64,000 nt of DNA from Nostocaceae cyanobacterium (GTDB lineage Bacteria; Cyanobacteriota; Cyanobacteriia; Cyanobacteriales; Nostocaceae): the NCBI GenBank assembly GCA_030065825.1, contig JASJCY010000035.1, positions 1-64,000 of the forward strand, in the 5' to 3' direction. Positions 44,768 to 53,869 of the stretch are shown here, piece after piece. The translations under genes were made by a program, and so were the position numbers. The number at the start of each line of letters is the position of its first letter. The stretch's first letter is position 1. The notes beneath the pieces are model-generated. The model worked only from the letters and a program-made list of their open reading frames with translations, did not search any database and was not told the origin of the DNA.

Positions 44768-46852
44768 TTACACCTTGCCTATAAAATTGTTAAAAACACT
44801 GCCAGTATCATTTCCCCATTCCCAATTAGCTGCAATTCCTACACGGTTAATTGCCAGAGGTTGAATATTTGCATAAACATCCTTTAGGGAACGATATAAT
44901 ACTGGTTCATTATTAATAAATGCCGTATAATTCATACCATCAAATACAACACGCAGCCTATGGGTAACTCCCCAAAAAACACGACTGCCAACATTAGTCC
45001 AAACGGCATCAAATAAATCTTCAAAACCATTAATGGTGAAAAAAGATGAGATGGAAGAACCAGCAAAAATGTCGTCTAACCAGTTGTTAATAATAATATA
45101 ATTTTCTGGGTCTTGCCAAAATATTAATCCACCGCGACCCCCCTCTCCCTGTCCGCGATCGCTCCCTGGGGGTGTAATATCTATTTGGATATCGGCAAAT
45201 TCAGGGTTTTTCCAGGCAATGGTGTAAGCTGTACGACCAGGATTAGGATTTTTGGCACTGGCTCTAATTTTACTGCTACCATTACCAGTAAGTTCAATAA
45301 TTCCATCTCCTATATCTCGACGCCAAATGCAATCCCCAACGGTGGTAATTGTCCCTGCCAAATCTTTGATTTGAGTACCTACAAAATCATCCCTGACTAC
45401 CAATTGCTTACCCTCTGCAATCCAAGGGGAACCAAGGTCTAATTGATTGGGGATGGGTATACTCCTCGGATGTGCTTCCAAGTTACGAAAATACAAGGAA
45501 TTATTATTTTCAATGGCTTGGATACCTACTCCTGTGGCATTTTGCAAGCGAGTATCAGCGAATGAAAAGACTAATTTCCCATTGAGATAGAGGCTAAATC
45601 TATTGCCTTCATCTAATATTTGTAAGGAATAAATACTGTTAGGTTCAAGATGCCATTCATCGCTTACAGCTACACTTTTGCAAATACCATTTTCCTGAAT
45701 CTGGAGTTGACAATTATCCATTCCCACCAGGAAAGTCCAAAAGTTTTCTGAGTCTTGAAAACGCCAAACAAGACCTGCTGTGGTTAAAATTTCTGATGTT
45801 TCTAAGATTGCATGAATTAACCCAGAGGTACTGCCAGGGTCAAGAATCCCCATGCTATCTCTTAACATTGGTATTATACCATTTATGGTTCTTGTGTAAC
45901 TCCCTTTGTAAACAGTCCACAATCCACCGATTTCTGCTTGCATCTCACCCAGTAAACCGTCACCAGTTAACTTATCTGCAGCATTAGCAGTGCCATACCA
46001 AGTTGCCAATTCTGGAATTTGTTGCACCTGGGTGCCATAAACACGGGTATCAACCCAGAAGCCAATTTCTCCCTGGATGCTTTGGTATATTCCCGCATAT
46101 AGGGTTGTATCTTTATTGAAGGGATCTATAGCAAGGGGACGCATATGGGGATAAGTTCCTAGACCATGGGCGTTAGGGAAGGATGCAGTATAATATGCCG
46201 CTCCTTCATCTCGTAAAATTACTATGTAATAAATCTGGAGATTTTGCAAGCCCTTTAAGGCAGAAAGCATATTTGCACCAACACGAGTCCAAAGTTCTCC
46301 ATTTTCATGGGATGCTGCATGGATAATAAACCCATTACCTTCACCTAAGGGATTACAAGGGACTTCGTTAGTAAACCAGCCTACAGCCAGGTTATCGGTA
46401 ATCAAAGGTAACTGGTTGTTTTTGTCAGTCAATTTATACCAGTATCGTAGTCGTCGCAGTATATTTTTTTTATCTTGAGACCTAGTTAATAAAAAGAACA
46501 GACGTCGCAGAAAAACATACCGCAAGCGTTTGTCTACTTCGCTACCATGAATCCAAGTAATCAGATAGGACTTCAAACCTTCTTCTATATACTCCATCTG
46601 GGAAGTATTATGACCATTCACAAGAAACGCCGCAAATGCTAACCCATTAGTACGAGTATAGGGACCATAAGCGATCCCTGAACGTCCCCATCCTGGTTGA
46701 ATTAAAGGCTTGATCCGCAGAGCATTATTATCGATGCTGATTACACCTTCAATATCTACACCACGACGAGTGAGACCAGCAGAGTTTTGATTGTTGATAA
46801 CTTTACCTGCTGGTTGGTTGTCTGAATATAAGTCTATAAAATAATTGTTCAT
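44768..46852 (-). CDS. 694-aa protein with lectin/glucanase-like beta-sandwich modules
   Basis: No named family recognised. There is no signal peptide or TM. The first ~320 residues form an unrecognised domain containing GWGRSGIAYGPYTRTNGLAF, a basic segment (RLRYVFLRRLFFL), and a region with NAHGLGTYPHMRPLAI. Residues ~330-470 and ~480-694 look like concanavalin-A-like sandwiches: GLVWRFQDSENFWTFLVGMD, NRFSLYLNGKLVFSFAD, and later GLIFWQDPENYIIINNWLDD with MNYTAFINNEPVLY. This suggests glycan binding. Tight coupling to the FkbM gene and its EPS context suggest a role in polymer recognition or modification. Its start region is copied three times upstream. Confidence 0.75.
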   Translation of the reverse strand: MNNYFIDLYSDNQPAGKVINNQNSAGLTRRGVDIEGVISIDNNALRIKPLIQPGWGRSGIAYGPYTRTNGLAFAAFLVNGHNTSQMEYIEEGLKSYLITWIHGSEVDKRLRYVFLRRLFFLLTRSQDKKNILRRLRYWYKLTDKNNQLPLITDNLAVGWFTNEVPCNPLGEGNGFIIHAASHENGELWTRVGANMLSALKGLQNLQIYYIVILRDEGAAYYTASFPNAHGLGTYPHMRPLAIDPFNKDTTLYAGIYQSIQGEIGFWVDTRVYGTQVQQIPELATWYGTANAADKLTGDGLLGEMQAEIGGLWTVYKGSYTRTINGIIPMLRDSMGILDPGSTSGLIHAILETSEILTTAGLVWRFQDSENFWTFLVGMDNCQLQIQENGICKSVAVSDEWHLEPNSIYSLQILDEGNRFSLYLNGKLVFSFADTRLQNATGVGIQAIENNNSLYFRNLEAHPRSIPIPNQLDLGSPWIAEGKQLVVRDDFVGTQIKDLAGTITTVGDCIWRRDIGDGIIELTGNGSSKIRASAKNPNPGRTAYTIAWKNPEFADIQIDITPPGSDRGQGEGGRGGLIFWQDPENYIIINNWLDDIFAGSSISSFFTINGFEDLFDAVWTNVGSRVFWGVTHRLRVVFDGMNYTAFINNEPVLYRSLKDVYANIQPLAINRVGIAANWEWGNDTGSVFNNFIGKV

Positions 46853-48024
46853 TATCAGATTATTATTTGATTTTTAAACAATAGGTAGGGGACGCAGTTT
46901 GCGGTGTGGATACTCAGAAGTGCAAAACTGCCGTTGTGTTATCCCTGAAAATACGGCACTCAAATCATAACAGACTCTACAGAACAGCGTAAATACAGAT
47001 AAGAATAACGCAGTATTTTGTCAAGATTTTGGTGCGTTAGACTCAAGTCATAACACACCCTACAGATACCTGAATATAAGTCTATAAACTAATTGTTCAT
47101 TATTCTCAGACTATATTATGTCATATCTTGCACCATTCGAGGGTAAGCATGGAGAAACCGGGTTTATGAACGAAAAATTAGGATTTTGACAGGTCAATAT
47201 TCCCAATAAACCCGGTTTCTGACCCAGGTGTATTCCGGTGTGTTATCAGACTATTATTTAATTGTTAAACAACAGGTAGGGTGTGTTATCGGGGAGAGAT
47301 TTTGGTGCGTTGAACTCAAGTCATAACGCACCCTACAGATAAGAATAATCACGAATAATCCAATATCTTATCAAGATTTTGGTGCGTTAGACTCAAGTCA
47401 TAACACACCCTACAAATACCTGAATATAAGTCTATAAAATAATTGTTCATTATTCTCAGACTATATTATGTAATATCTTGCACCATTCGAGGGTAAGCAT
47501 GGAGAAACCGGGTTTATGAACGAAAAATTAGGATTTTGACAGGTCAATATTCCCAATAAACTGGAGAAACCGGGTTTATGAACGAAAAATTAGGATTTTG
47601 ACAGGTCAATATTCCCAATAAACCCGGTTTCTGACCCAGGTGCATTCCGGTGTGTTATCAGACTATTATTTGATTGTTAAACAACAGGTAGGGTGTGTTA
47701 TCCCGTAGAGATTTTGGTGTGTTGAACTCAAGTCATAACACACCTTACAAATAAGAATAATCACGAATAATCCAATATCTTATCAAGATTTTGGTGCGTT
47801 AGACTCAAGTCATAACGCACCCTACAAATACCTGAATATAAGTCTATAAAATAATTGTTCACGATATTTTTGAAGTTCACAAAATTATATATGTAGAAGA
47901 ATGATAGTATCGGAAAATCTCATTAGTCATCTGGTGGAAATTAAATATGCGTCAGCTACAACCCTTGTTCCAGTCATAAAATTTTACGTCTGGAACATTC
48001 TTTTTCACCAGATGTCTATTGTTT
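46853..48024. repeat. tandem 350/412-bp duplication with AAACCGGGTTT elements and copied gene starts
   Basis: Unit 1 (47,069-47,418, 350 bp) and unit 2 (47,419-47,830, 412 bp) are near-identical head-to-tail copies; a third start begins at 47,831. Each unit opens with a copy of the first ~10 codons of the 694-aa gene (minus-strand MNNYFIDLYS). An AAACCGGGTTT element follows, and then GGTGCGTTRRACTCAAGTCA-type repeats ending in GCACCCTAC. Unit 2 is longer by exactly 62 bp because its element core (from 47,501, repeated from 47,563) is duplicated. A 75-bp dispersed repeat is at 47,934-48,008. No complete gene is present. Confidence 0.85.
47934..48008. repeat. short copy of the GTGGAAATTAAATATGCGT repeat
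   Basis: 75 bp beginning GTGGAAATTAAATATGCGT and ending CTGGAACATTCTTTTTCAC. GTTCCAG and CTGGAAC form a stem with a following T-run on the plus strand. It is the compact counterpart of the 150-bp copy at 34,361-34,510 and ends 17 bases from the next gene. Confidence 0.7.
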
Positions 48025-49320
48025 TTAGGAAAAATTATTGTAATGGTACAACAAATTTTCAACAATATGATCCCAGGAAAATAAATCTACAGCTCGTTGA
48101 TAACTAGCATCTCCCATAGACATTCTCAAATTGTCATCTTTCAAAATACGTAATAGCGCTGCTGCTAATTCATTTGCATCCCCTGGTTCAACTACAAATC
48201 CTGTTTTTTCGTTTAAGACAGCTTCTGGAATTCCTCCTACACGACTACCCACAACGGGAACACTACCAGCCATTGCTTCTAAAATTGGCATTCCTAAAGC
48301 TTCACTCAATGAAGAATTAATAAATATATCCGCATTCTGATAATATTTATTCAGTTTTTCATGGGGAACAGAACCCCAAAAAGTTACATTTTTTGCTAAT
48401 TCTGGTGAGATTTGTTTTTGCAATTGTTCAAAGTAGCTTAATTCTTTCCCTGTAACTGGATCGGTAGCATAAAATGAAATTAATTCAGCTACTTTTTGAT
48501 TGTCATTACTTAAATTAATAATAAATTCCTTCGGTAATGCCTCTTCAGTGCTACCGACTATATTCAGATGTACTTTTGGAAAATTGTTTACTATTTTTTC
48601 TAGAGACTCTAATAATATATGTACACCTTTTTCTGGGGATACTCTGCTGACAAATAGTAGCTGTTTTACATCATTAATATCCGCATTTTTTTTACTTTCT
48701 ATACTATAGAAAAAATGGGAATCTACCCCATTGTAAACAGTTTGACACTTATCAGCAAATTCTGGAAATCTAACGCGAATTTTGTTTGTTATATATTCGC
48801 TACAGCCAATGATTAAATCTGCATCTTTTAGCCTCCCTTGTATCATGTCATAGTCTAATTGTGTCAACCATTCACAATGCATGTGCAAGGCAATTTTTAT
48901 TTCAGGGTTTAATGCCCGAATAACAGGAATATATTGAGAAAAATTATGAACATGAACAATGTCTATTTTTCGTTTTTTTAATTCCTTGGCAATTTGAAGT
49001 CCATAAAAATAATAGTATAACTTAGATGCATAATTAGGTTTTTTGGTATTAAATATTCCTGGGATCTTGTCAATAATTTTATTGAATAATCTATCCCTGA
49101 CTATAGGAATATATTGATAATCTACACCTTCATAAGATTCTGTTTTTTTCTGTAGTGTTTTTCCCTCAACTGGTGTATATACAACCACCTCACAATTGGC
49201 AGCTAAACGACGTACTATCTGGGAAGTCACAATGCCTATGGAATCTGAAGGGTTTGGGAAAGAAGTATAATAGAAGGGTTGAGTAACAAAAGCTATCCTC
49301 ATTTTTTCTTTGGTAATCAT
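48025..49320 (-). CDS. GT4 family glycosyltransferase
   Basis: 431 aa GT-B enzyme. N-terminal MRIAFVTQPFYYTSFPNPSD, HVHNFSQYIPVIRALNP and LHMHCEWLTQLD mark the acceptor domain. The donor domain has QLLFVSRVSPEKGVHILLES, LNIVGSTEE, SSLSEALGMPILEAMAGSVP and GGIPEAVLNEKTGFVVEPGD. ATG at 49,302 (MRIAFV) is an alternative to the first start. It is probably a hexosyltransferase in the second EPS block. It lies downstream of a GH9 cellulase gene on the same strand, with a repeat in the 128-base spacer. Confidence 0.9.
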   Translation of the reverse strand: MITKEKMRIAFVTQPFYYTSFPNPSDSIGIVTSQIVRRLAANCEVVVYTPVEGKTLQKKTESYEGVDYQYIPIVRDRLFNKIIDKIPGIFNTKKPNYASKLYYYFYGLQIAKELKKRKIDIVHVHNFSQYIPVIRALNPEIKIALHMHCEWLTQLDYDMIQGRLKDADLIIGCSEYITNKIRVRFPEFADKCQTVYNGVDSHFFYSIESKKNADINDVKQLLFVSRVSPEKGVHILLESLEKIVNNFPKVHLNIVGSTEEALPKEFIINLSNDNQKVAELISFYATDPVTGKELSYFEQLQKQISPELAKNVTFWGSVPHEKLNKYYQNADIFINSSLSEALGMPILEAMAGSVPVVGSRVGGIPEAVLNEKTGFVVEPGDANELAAALLRILKDDNLRMSMGDASYQRAVDLFSWDHIVENLLYHYNNFS

Positions 49321-49339
49321 AAATTTACTATTTATTCAC

Positions 49340-49440
49340 AACAAGACCAAAAAACCGGGTTTATAAACACAAAATTTAGGTTTTCACCATTAGTCATTCT
49401 CAATAAACCCGGTTTTTCACCTAGGTGCATTCCGGTGTGT
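49340..49440. repeat. AAACCGGGTTT hairpin element
   Basis: Short member: AAAAAACCGGGTTTATAAAC, then TTAGGTTTTCACC, ATTCTCAATAAACCCGGTTT, ending GGTGCATTCCGGTGTG. The AAACCGGGTTTAT and ATAAACCCGGTTT arms can pair. It fills the spacer between the GH9 and GT4 genes and could attenuate read-through. Confidence 0.7.
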
Positions 49441-49448
49441 TTATATTC

Positions 49449-51350
49449 TTACCTGTCATTTTCGCAGAAATATGCCAACAAATTGACATAGGCAGCTTGA
49501 TAATAAATTGCTGGCTCTGTTATCGTCCAAGAACCTTCTGAAAACCGTTTCCACACATTCCAAGGGGTATTCCAGTCTTTATACGCTTTTTGCGGTGGTT
49601 CCCCAAAGGGAGGAGCAACCTGTTTAATTTCATAATATTTATTTGGTCCACCAGATACAAATCCCGGACCAGGTCCATACTTAGAGTTAGTACCATCGTA
49701 TACACTGCCGTCATGGAACCAACCATGTACTATTTCCATCACACTCTTTTCGGCACCTGCTTTTGCCCCTTTTGCTCCCATATTGCTCAGGTAAACCCAT
49801 GAAAGGGGATTCCGACCGTGAAAATAGTGGAGATACTCCTCGGCATTTTGCTCATAGAATTGGTTGCGTGATGGTTCCACCTCCAATAATCTGGCTAAAA
49901 GAAAAGTAATACCCCAGTCTGCTTTAACCTGATTAGAACCCCAGTAATAATCCCAAACAAAGGCACGATATGGATCTTCTTTGTTGATATCAAGATTGTT
50001 GTACCACGATGTTATGGTTTTCAGGGCATTTTTAATCTCAGCTACTTTTGCTTTATCTGCACCTTGAGTTTGGGCATAAGTAACATAGGCAAATTGCTTA
50101 TGCCAAGACCTTTCTTTATCACCCATGGGGTCAAACCAGCCGTCTTTTGGTGGCGTATAATTACTATCAAAATATTGTTTATAAACCGTTTTACCTGTTG
50201 CTCGGTAGAGTTCCGCTGCTGCCCAAAAACGCCACATATCGTCAGATTCTTTTTCATCAGCTTGGGCAGCAACCCCTAACTTTCCTTTACTACCATAATC
50301 ATGACCATCTTTAGGGATTTTATTGGGATTTAATTCAAGGTATTTCCAAGCATTTTCCGCAGCAGCAATCAATTTTTCACTGTAGCCAGGATAGACATTA
50401 TTGAAGTTTTGAAATAGACGTGATGCGTTGGCGCTGCTAATAATTAAACTTGCCGTTGACCAAGTAGTTGGTTCAGTATAATATCTCCTCGTTATATCTT
50501 TATTTGGCATTCCGGCAAACTCTCCCCCATTAGTGCTAGCAACACGATTGGCAACGGAACCATCTGCCATTTGCATCCGCAAAATCCAATCTAATTCCCA
50601 TTTTATTTCGTCTAAAATATCGGGAACACCATTACCACTTTCGGGGATATTATAATTATCAGTAAATGCAGCGGGATTCAGTTCGTAGGCATTAATTAAA
50701 TTCCAAAGTGTTTTGGTAGTAAAGGGAACATATTTATTAAAATCTCCCGCATCATGCCAACCACCATGAACATCTTGAGGCTGAGTGTTTGTGGTGTAAC
50801 GCAAGGCAGCATAATCTTGATTTTTACCAATATGACATGCTTGATGATTCCAATTACCACCATATTTTCTAGGAATATTTGTCCCACAACGTTGGTAATA
50901 AAATGTTCTTACCGCAGCCTTAAGAACCTGATTATAAATATCATTTCTAATGTCAAAGGTAAAAGAACGCAGATTGTTTGCCCGGTCGTAAATATAGTAG
51001 CTACCTTCGGTTTTCAAGCCAGTGAAATCACCCCACCAAACTTTATCACCTGAGGATTCATCCATTACACCATTTTTCCAAGCTTTAATAGCACCAGTAT
51101 ACACAGTTTGATTGTTATCTTGACGTCGAACTTCAAACTGGGAACCTGGTTGATATTTAATTTGCGAATTTTGACCTTTAATGGGATTAGCAAATATAGC
51201 AACTTTTACAGCTTGAGGTCGCCATCCAAATTGGTCAATAATTATCTGTTCTGTCAACGGAATATTCTGTGCATCTACTTGTATAGATAATATTGAAACC
51301 AGGGATAGACCAAAGATTACTACTGCCAGAAATAAATTTTTTTTATTCAT
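49449..51350 (-). CDS. glycoside hydrolase family 9 endoglucanase, secreted
   Basis: 633 aa. A classical signal peptide (MNKKNLFLAVVIFGLSLVSI, cleavage likely after VDA) directs export. An N-terminal CelD_N-type Ig domain (about 30-135: IIIDQFGWRPQAVKVAIF, FEVRRQDNN) precedes the GH9 (alpha/alpha)6 barrel. GGWHDAGDFNKYVPF has the catalytic-base aspartates (D200, D203), and ITEPAIYYQAAY near the end holds the catalytic acid E612. It cleaves beta-1,4-glucans. In an EPS cluster it most likely trims or releases the cell's own polymer. No dockerin or carbohydrate-binding module. Confidence 0.94.
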   Translation of the reverse strand: MNKKNLFLAVVIFGLSLVSILSIQVDAQNIPLTEQIIIDQFGWRPQAVKVAIFANPIKGQNSQIKYQPGSQFEVRRQDNNQTVYTGAIKAWKNGVMDESSGDKVWWGDFTGLKTEGSYYIYDRANNLRSFTFDIRNDIYNQVLKAAVRTFYYQRCGTNIPRKYGGNWNHQACHIGKNQDYAALRYTTNTQPQDVHGGWHDAGDFNKYVPFTTKTLWNLINAYELNPAAFTDNYNIPESGNGVPDILDEIKWELDWILRMQMADGSVANRVASTNGGEFAGMPNKDITRRYYTEPTTWSTASLIISSANASRLFQNFNNVYPGYSEKLIAAAENAWKYLELNPNKIPKDGHDYGSKGKLGVAAQADEKESDDMWRFWAAAELYRATGKTVYKQYFDSNYTPPKDGWFDPMGDKERSWHKQFAYVTYAQTQGADKAKVAEIKNALKTITSWYNNLDINKEDPYRAFVWDYYWGSNQVKADWGITFLLARLLEVEPSRNQFYEQNAEEYLHYFHGRNPLSWVYLSNMGAKGAKAGAEKSVMEIVHGWFHDGSVYDGTNSKYGPGPGFVSGGPNKYYEIKQVAPPFGEPPQKAYKDWNTPWNVWKRFSEGSWTITEPAIYYQAAYVNLLAYFCENDR

Positions 51351-51675
51351 TCTTCACCTTCCGATAATGCTACCCTGAGGCAAATTACTTTCTTTTAATT
51401 AGATAAATTACAAACTTTTTTTCTATCAAAAAATCTACTCAATCAAATAATTCTGATTATGGGAAAAGATGTTGTTTTTAATTAGCTCCTATAATTCTCA
51501 AACTTTGAATGTACTATAAAAAATTATTCTTTTATTTGTGGTTAGCAAATAAAAACAAAAAAAATTATTGTTTTGACATTATATTATAGGACTTATATTT
51601 GATATATTATAGGACTTATATTTGATTTTTGTTGACGTAGCTTGTACTTAAGAACTCACTACAATTCGACCTCCC

Positions 51676-51830
51676 TTCTTTCTTGTTCCCTGTTCCCTGT
51701 TCCCTGTTCCCTGTTCCCTATTCCCTGTTCTCTGTTCCCTATTCTCTATTCCCTATTCCCTGTTCCCTATTCTCTATTCCCTATTCCCTATTCCCTGTTC
51801 CCTGTTCCCTGTTCCCTGTTCCCTATCTCT
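51676..51830. repeat. (CCCTGTT/CCCTATT)n heptamer array
   Basis: About 20 tandem heptamers of CCCTGTT, CCCTATT, CTCTATT and CTCTGTT. This is the complement of the GGGAACA array at 39.1 kb. The mixture of variants shows expansion followed by drift. The 74-codon frame through it (repeating Pro-Cys-Ser-Leu-Phe) is an artefact. The rest of 51,351-52,075 is AT-rich upstream DNA, a 24-bp direct duplication (TTATAGGACTTATATTTGAT) near 51,585-51,625, and the element at 51,862. Confidence 0.9.
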
Positions 51831-51861
51831 ACGAGTAATTTAACGCATCAAACGGGATTCC

Positions 51862-52044
51862 TATAGCAATCCTAAATGATTCATAAGAAAATACGGAGAT
51901 GCATAACGTACTTTATATAACTGCCTATGGAACTATGTATTACGCAATGTATATAATTTTAGCCACAAAAGAGGTTGTTAATGAGTTTTAAAAGTTATGT
52001 TTACAGGTTAAGTGTTTTCTCACAACTGATTCCGGATTGCTATA
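51862..52044. mobile_element. TATAGCAATCC inverted-repeat element
   Basis: 183 bp. The left end TATAGCAATCCTAAATGATT and the right end (reverse complement) TATAGCAATCCGGAATCAGT form a terminal inverted repeat of about 30 bp with mismatches. The first 11 bases are identical. No open frame, so it is non-autonomous. The TATA ends suggest TA insertion. It lies 32 bases downstream of the stop codon of the flippase-receiver gene. Confidence 0.7.
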
Positions 52045-52075
52045 TATATTTATTATCCTCACAAAACACAAAAAT

Positions 52076-53842
52076 TTAACGTAAATTTTTAAACAAAATT
52101 TTGATTAATTCAGCTTGGGTAAACGGCTTGATTAAATATCCAGAAGCTCCGACAGCTGTTGCTTTTGCTTGATCTATAAAACCATTTCTTCCAGTTACCA
52201 TAATTACAGGTGTGTTTTGAAAGTCCGAATGGTTACGCAACAATGAACATAATTGATAACCATCTAAGTTTGGCATACCTATATCTAATAGGATTATATC
52301 TGGCTTTTCCCGAATAATTTCGACAAGGGCTTTCAATGGATCGGTAATTAAAATTACCGAAAACAAAGCATCATCCAAATTATATAAAAAGCTGTCTATG
52401 ATGTTTAGCACACTTGGACTATCATCAACACAGATAATGGTATAACTTTTCTTATTATCTTTGGTTGAGGGAAGTAGGGATTTTGTATTTTGATTGTAAT
52501 CGGTTGCCGGTAAATCTACTGCAATATTACTATTATTATTTATATTGCTGAGATTAAGTTTTGCTTTTCTGTTAAGTTCTCGTCGATAGAGAATAAATAC
52601 TAATGCCCACAAGCCAACCATATTTAATCCATCTGATGCCAAACTAGACCAAGCAGCACCTTTCCAAGAGTATATAGGAATCAGCCAAAAATTAAGCAGT
52701 AAATTCAACATTGCCGCAGTAACTTGTATAGCACTGCGCACTCCCTGAAATCCCGCTCCGGTTAACGTATCGGCAGCAAAAAAGCTTAGACTTGCAATCA
52801 AAAGCAGGGGAGCTAACCAATGTAATGCCTCTACTACATTTACATATTCTTCACCTAATATATACGGCACAATGGGAGCAAAAAAGAATAGGCATAATGA
52901 CCCTAAAAAACCATACAAACCTGCTATTAATGATAATTGAATAGCAAATTTGATATTTCCACTAATACCTGTTTCACCTTTTTGAAAAAACTTGGCATAG
53001 GTAACAGCCATAAGAGAGGCAATCGGTACAAATGCTACATCAATTAAACGATAAGCAGCTCCATATATCCCTGTTGCTTCTAATGTAGAAAGACGAGTTA
53101 ACAGAGTTTTGTCTATATTTTGATTGATATTGTCAGCAGCTGCATCTAGAGAAAAGTAAAACCCTTGCATAGCCTCAGATTTGAAGCGCCAAAGTGCCAA
53201 CCTGGGAGATTCTAAGAAGCGATTTACCATTAAACAAGTAATTAAAGCCAAGGCTAGTGTACTAGTGAAATATAAAATCGCCCACACAGTCAAAGTAGCC
53301 TTTGGAAAAAAGACGACTAAAATTACAGCACCAACTAAATTTTTGATACTAAATAAAATGTTGATTTGAGCTGTTCTGTGGAGCATCTCGACAGCCATAA
53401 ATGCCTTACCACTAGCATCTATAATTAATTTAAAAAGTAATTCTGCCAGCAGAAAAAGAATTATAGTTACTGGGGATACTGGAATAGGAATAATGCTTTT
53501 AGCGACAAATGCTAGTACAGTAGTTAATACTAAGCTAAAAACAAGTATAATAAACAGTGTATTCCCCCAGTATTCACTGAACAAAGCTCTGTTTCTAGAG
53601 ACATGTTTAATCATAATCTCTCCACTGCCCCAATTGACAAAGGGCAGGAATAGCGTTGCCAGTGCAACTATTCCCACAAAAGCTCCATACTGTTCACTAC
53701 CAAGACTACGAGCAATGATGACAAAATAGGCTGCTTGCACAAATAATTTCAGCCCATTGGAAAGAAGCATCAATAAAGTATTGCGTACTATCGGTTTCTG
53801 AATTATCTTAGTAAGATAAGATTTGATTTTTCTAATATTCAT
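52076..53842 (-). CDS. Wzx-like polysaccharide flippase fused to a response-regulator receiver domain
   Basis: 588 aa. Residues 1-~425 are a MOP-superfamily polysaccharide flippase with about 12 TM helices. N-terminal RNTLLMLLSNGLKLFVQAAY, FVIIARSLGSEQYGAFVGIV and later YGAAYRLIDVAFVPIASLMA are typical. A polar Asn-rich linker (about 430-463) leads to a complete receiver domain (464-588). It has the acidic pair D473-D474 in CVDDSP, phosphoacceptor D520 in ILLDIGMPNLDG, T550 in MVTG and K572 in YLIKPF. No DNA-binding output domain follows. The gene starts 27 bases after the Wzy-like gene. I infer that phosphorylation of D520 tunes export. A single uninterrupted frame spans both parts. The first Wzx in this window lacks the extra domain. 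Confidence 0.9.
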   Translation of the reverse strand: MNIRKIKSYLTKIIQKPIVRNTLLMLLSNGLKLFVQAAYFVIIARSLGSEQYGAFVGIVALATLFLPFVNWGSGEIMIKHVSRNRALFSEYWGNTLFIILVFSLVLTTVLAFVAKSIIPIPVSPVTIILFLLAELLFKLIIDASGKAFMAVEMLHRTAQINILFSIKNLVGAVILVVFFPKATLTVWAILYFTSTLALALITCLMVNRFLESPRLALWRFKSEAMQGFYFSLDAAADNINQNIDKTLLTRLSTLEATGIYGAAYRLIDVAFVPIASLMAVTYAKFFQKGETGISGNIKFAIQLSLIAGLYGFLGSLCLFFFAPIVPYILGEEYVNVVEALHWLAPLLLIASLSFFAADTLTGAGFQGVRSAIQVTAAMLNLLLNFWLIPIYSWKGAAWSSLASDGLNMVGLWALVFILYRRELNRKAKLNLSNINNNSNIAVDLPATDYNQNTKSLLPSTKDNKKSYTIICVDDSPSVLNIIDSFLYNLDDALFSVILITDPLKALVEIIREKPDIILLDIGMPNLDGYQLCSLLRNHSDFQNTPVIMVTGRNGFIDQAKATAVGASGYLIKPFTQAELIKILFKNLR

Positions 53843-53869
53843 AAATAATTCATTGATAAATTAATTAAT

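Noticed and set aside
47069-47830. Possible CRISPR-like array because of repeated units
   Set aside because: Units are 350-412 bp tandem duplications containing gene-start copies and hairpins; no short regular repeats with unique spacers and no cas genes.
51642-51866. Open frame with repeating Pro-Cys-Ser-Leu-Phe residues
   Set aside because: It is a direct translation of the CCCTGTT/CCCTATT heptamer array and has no protein-like features.
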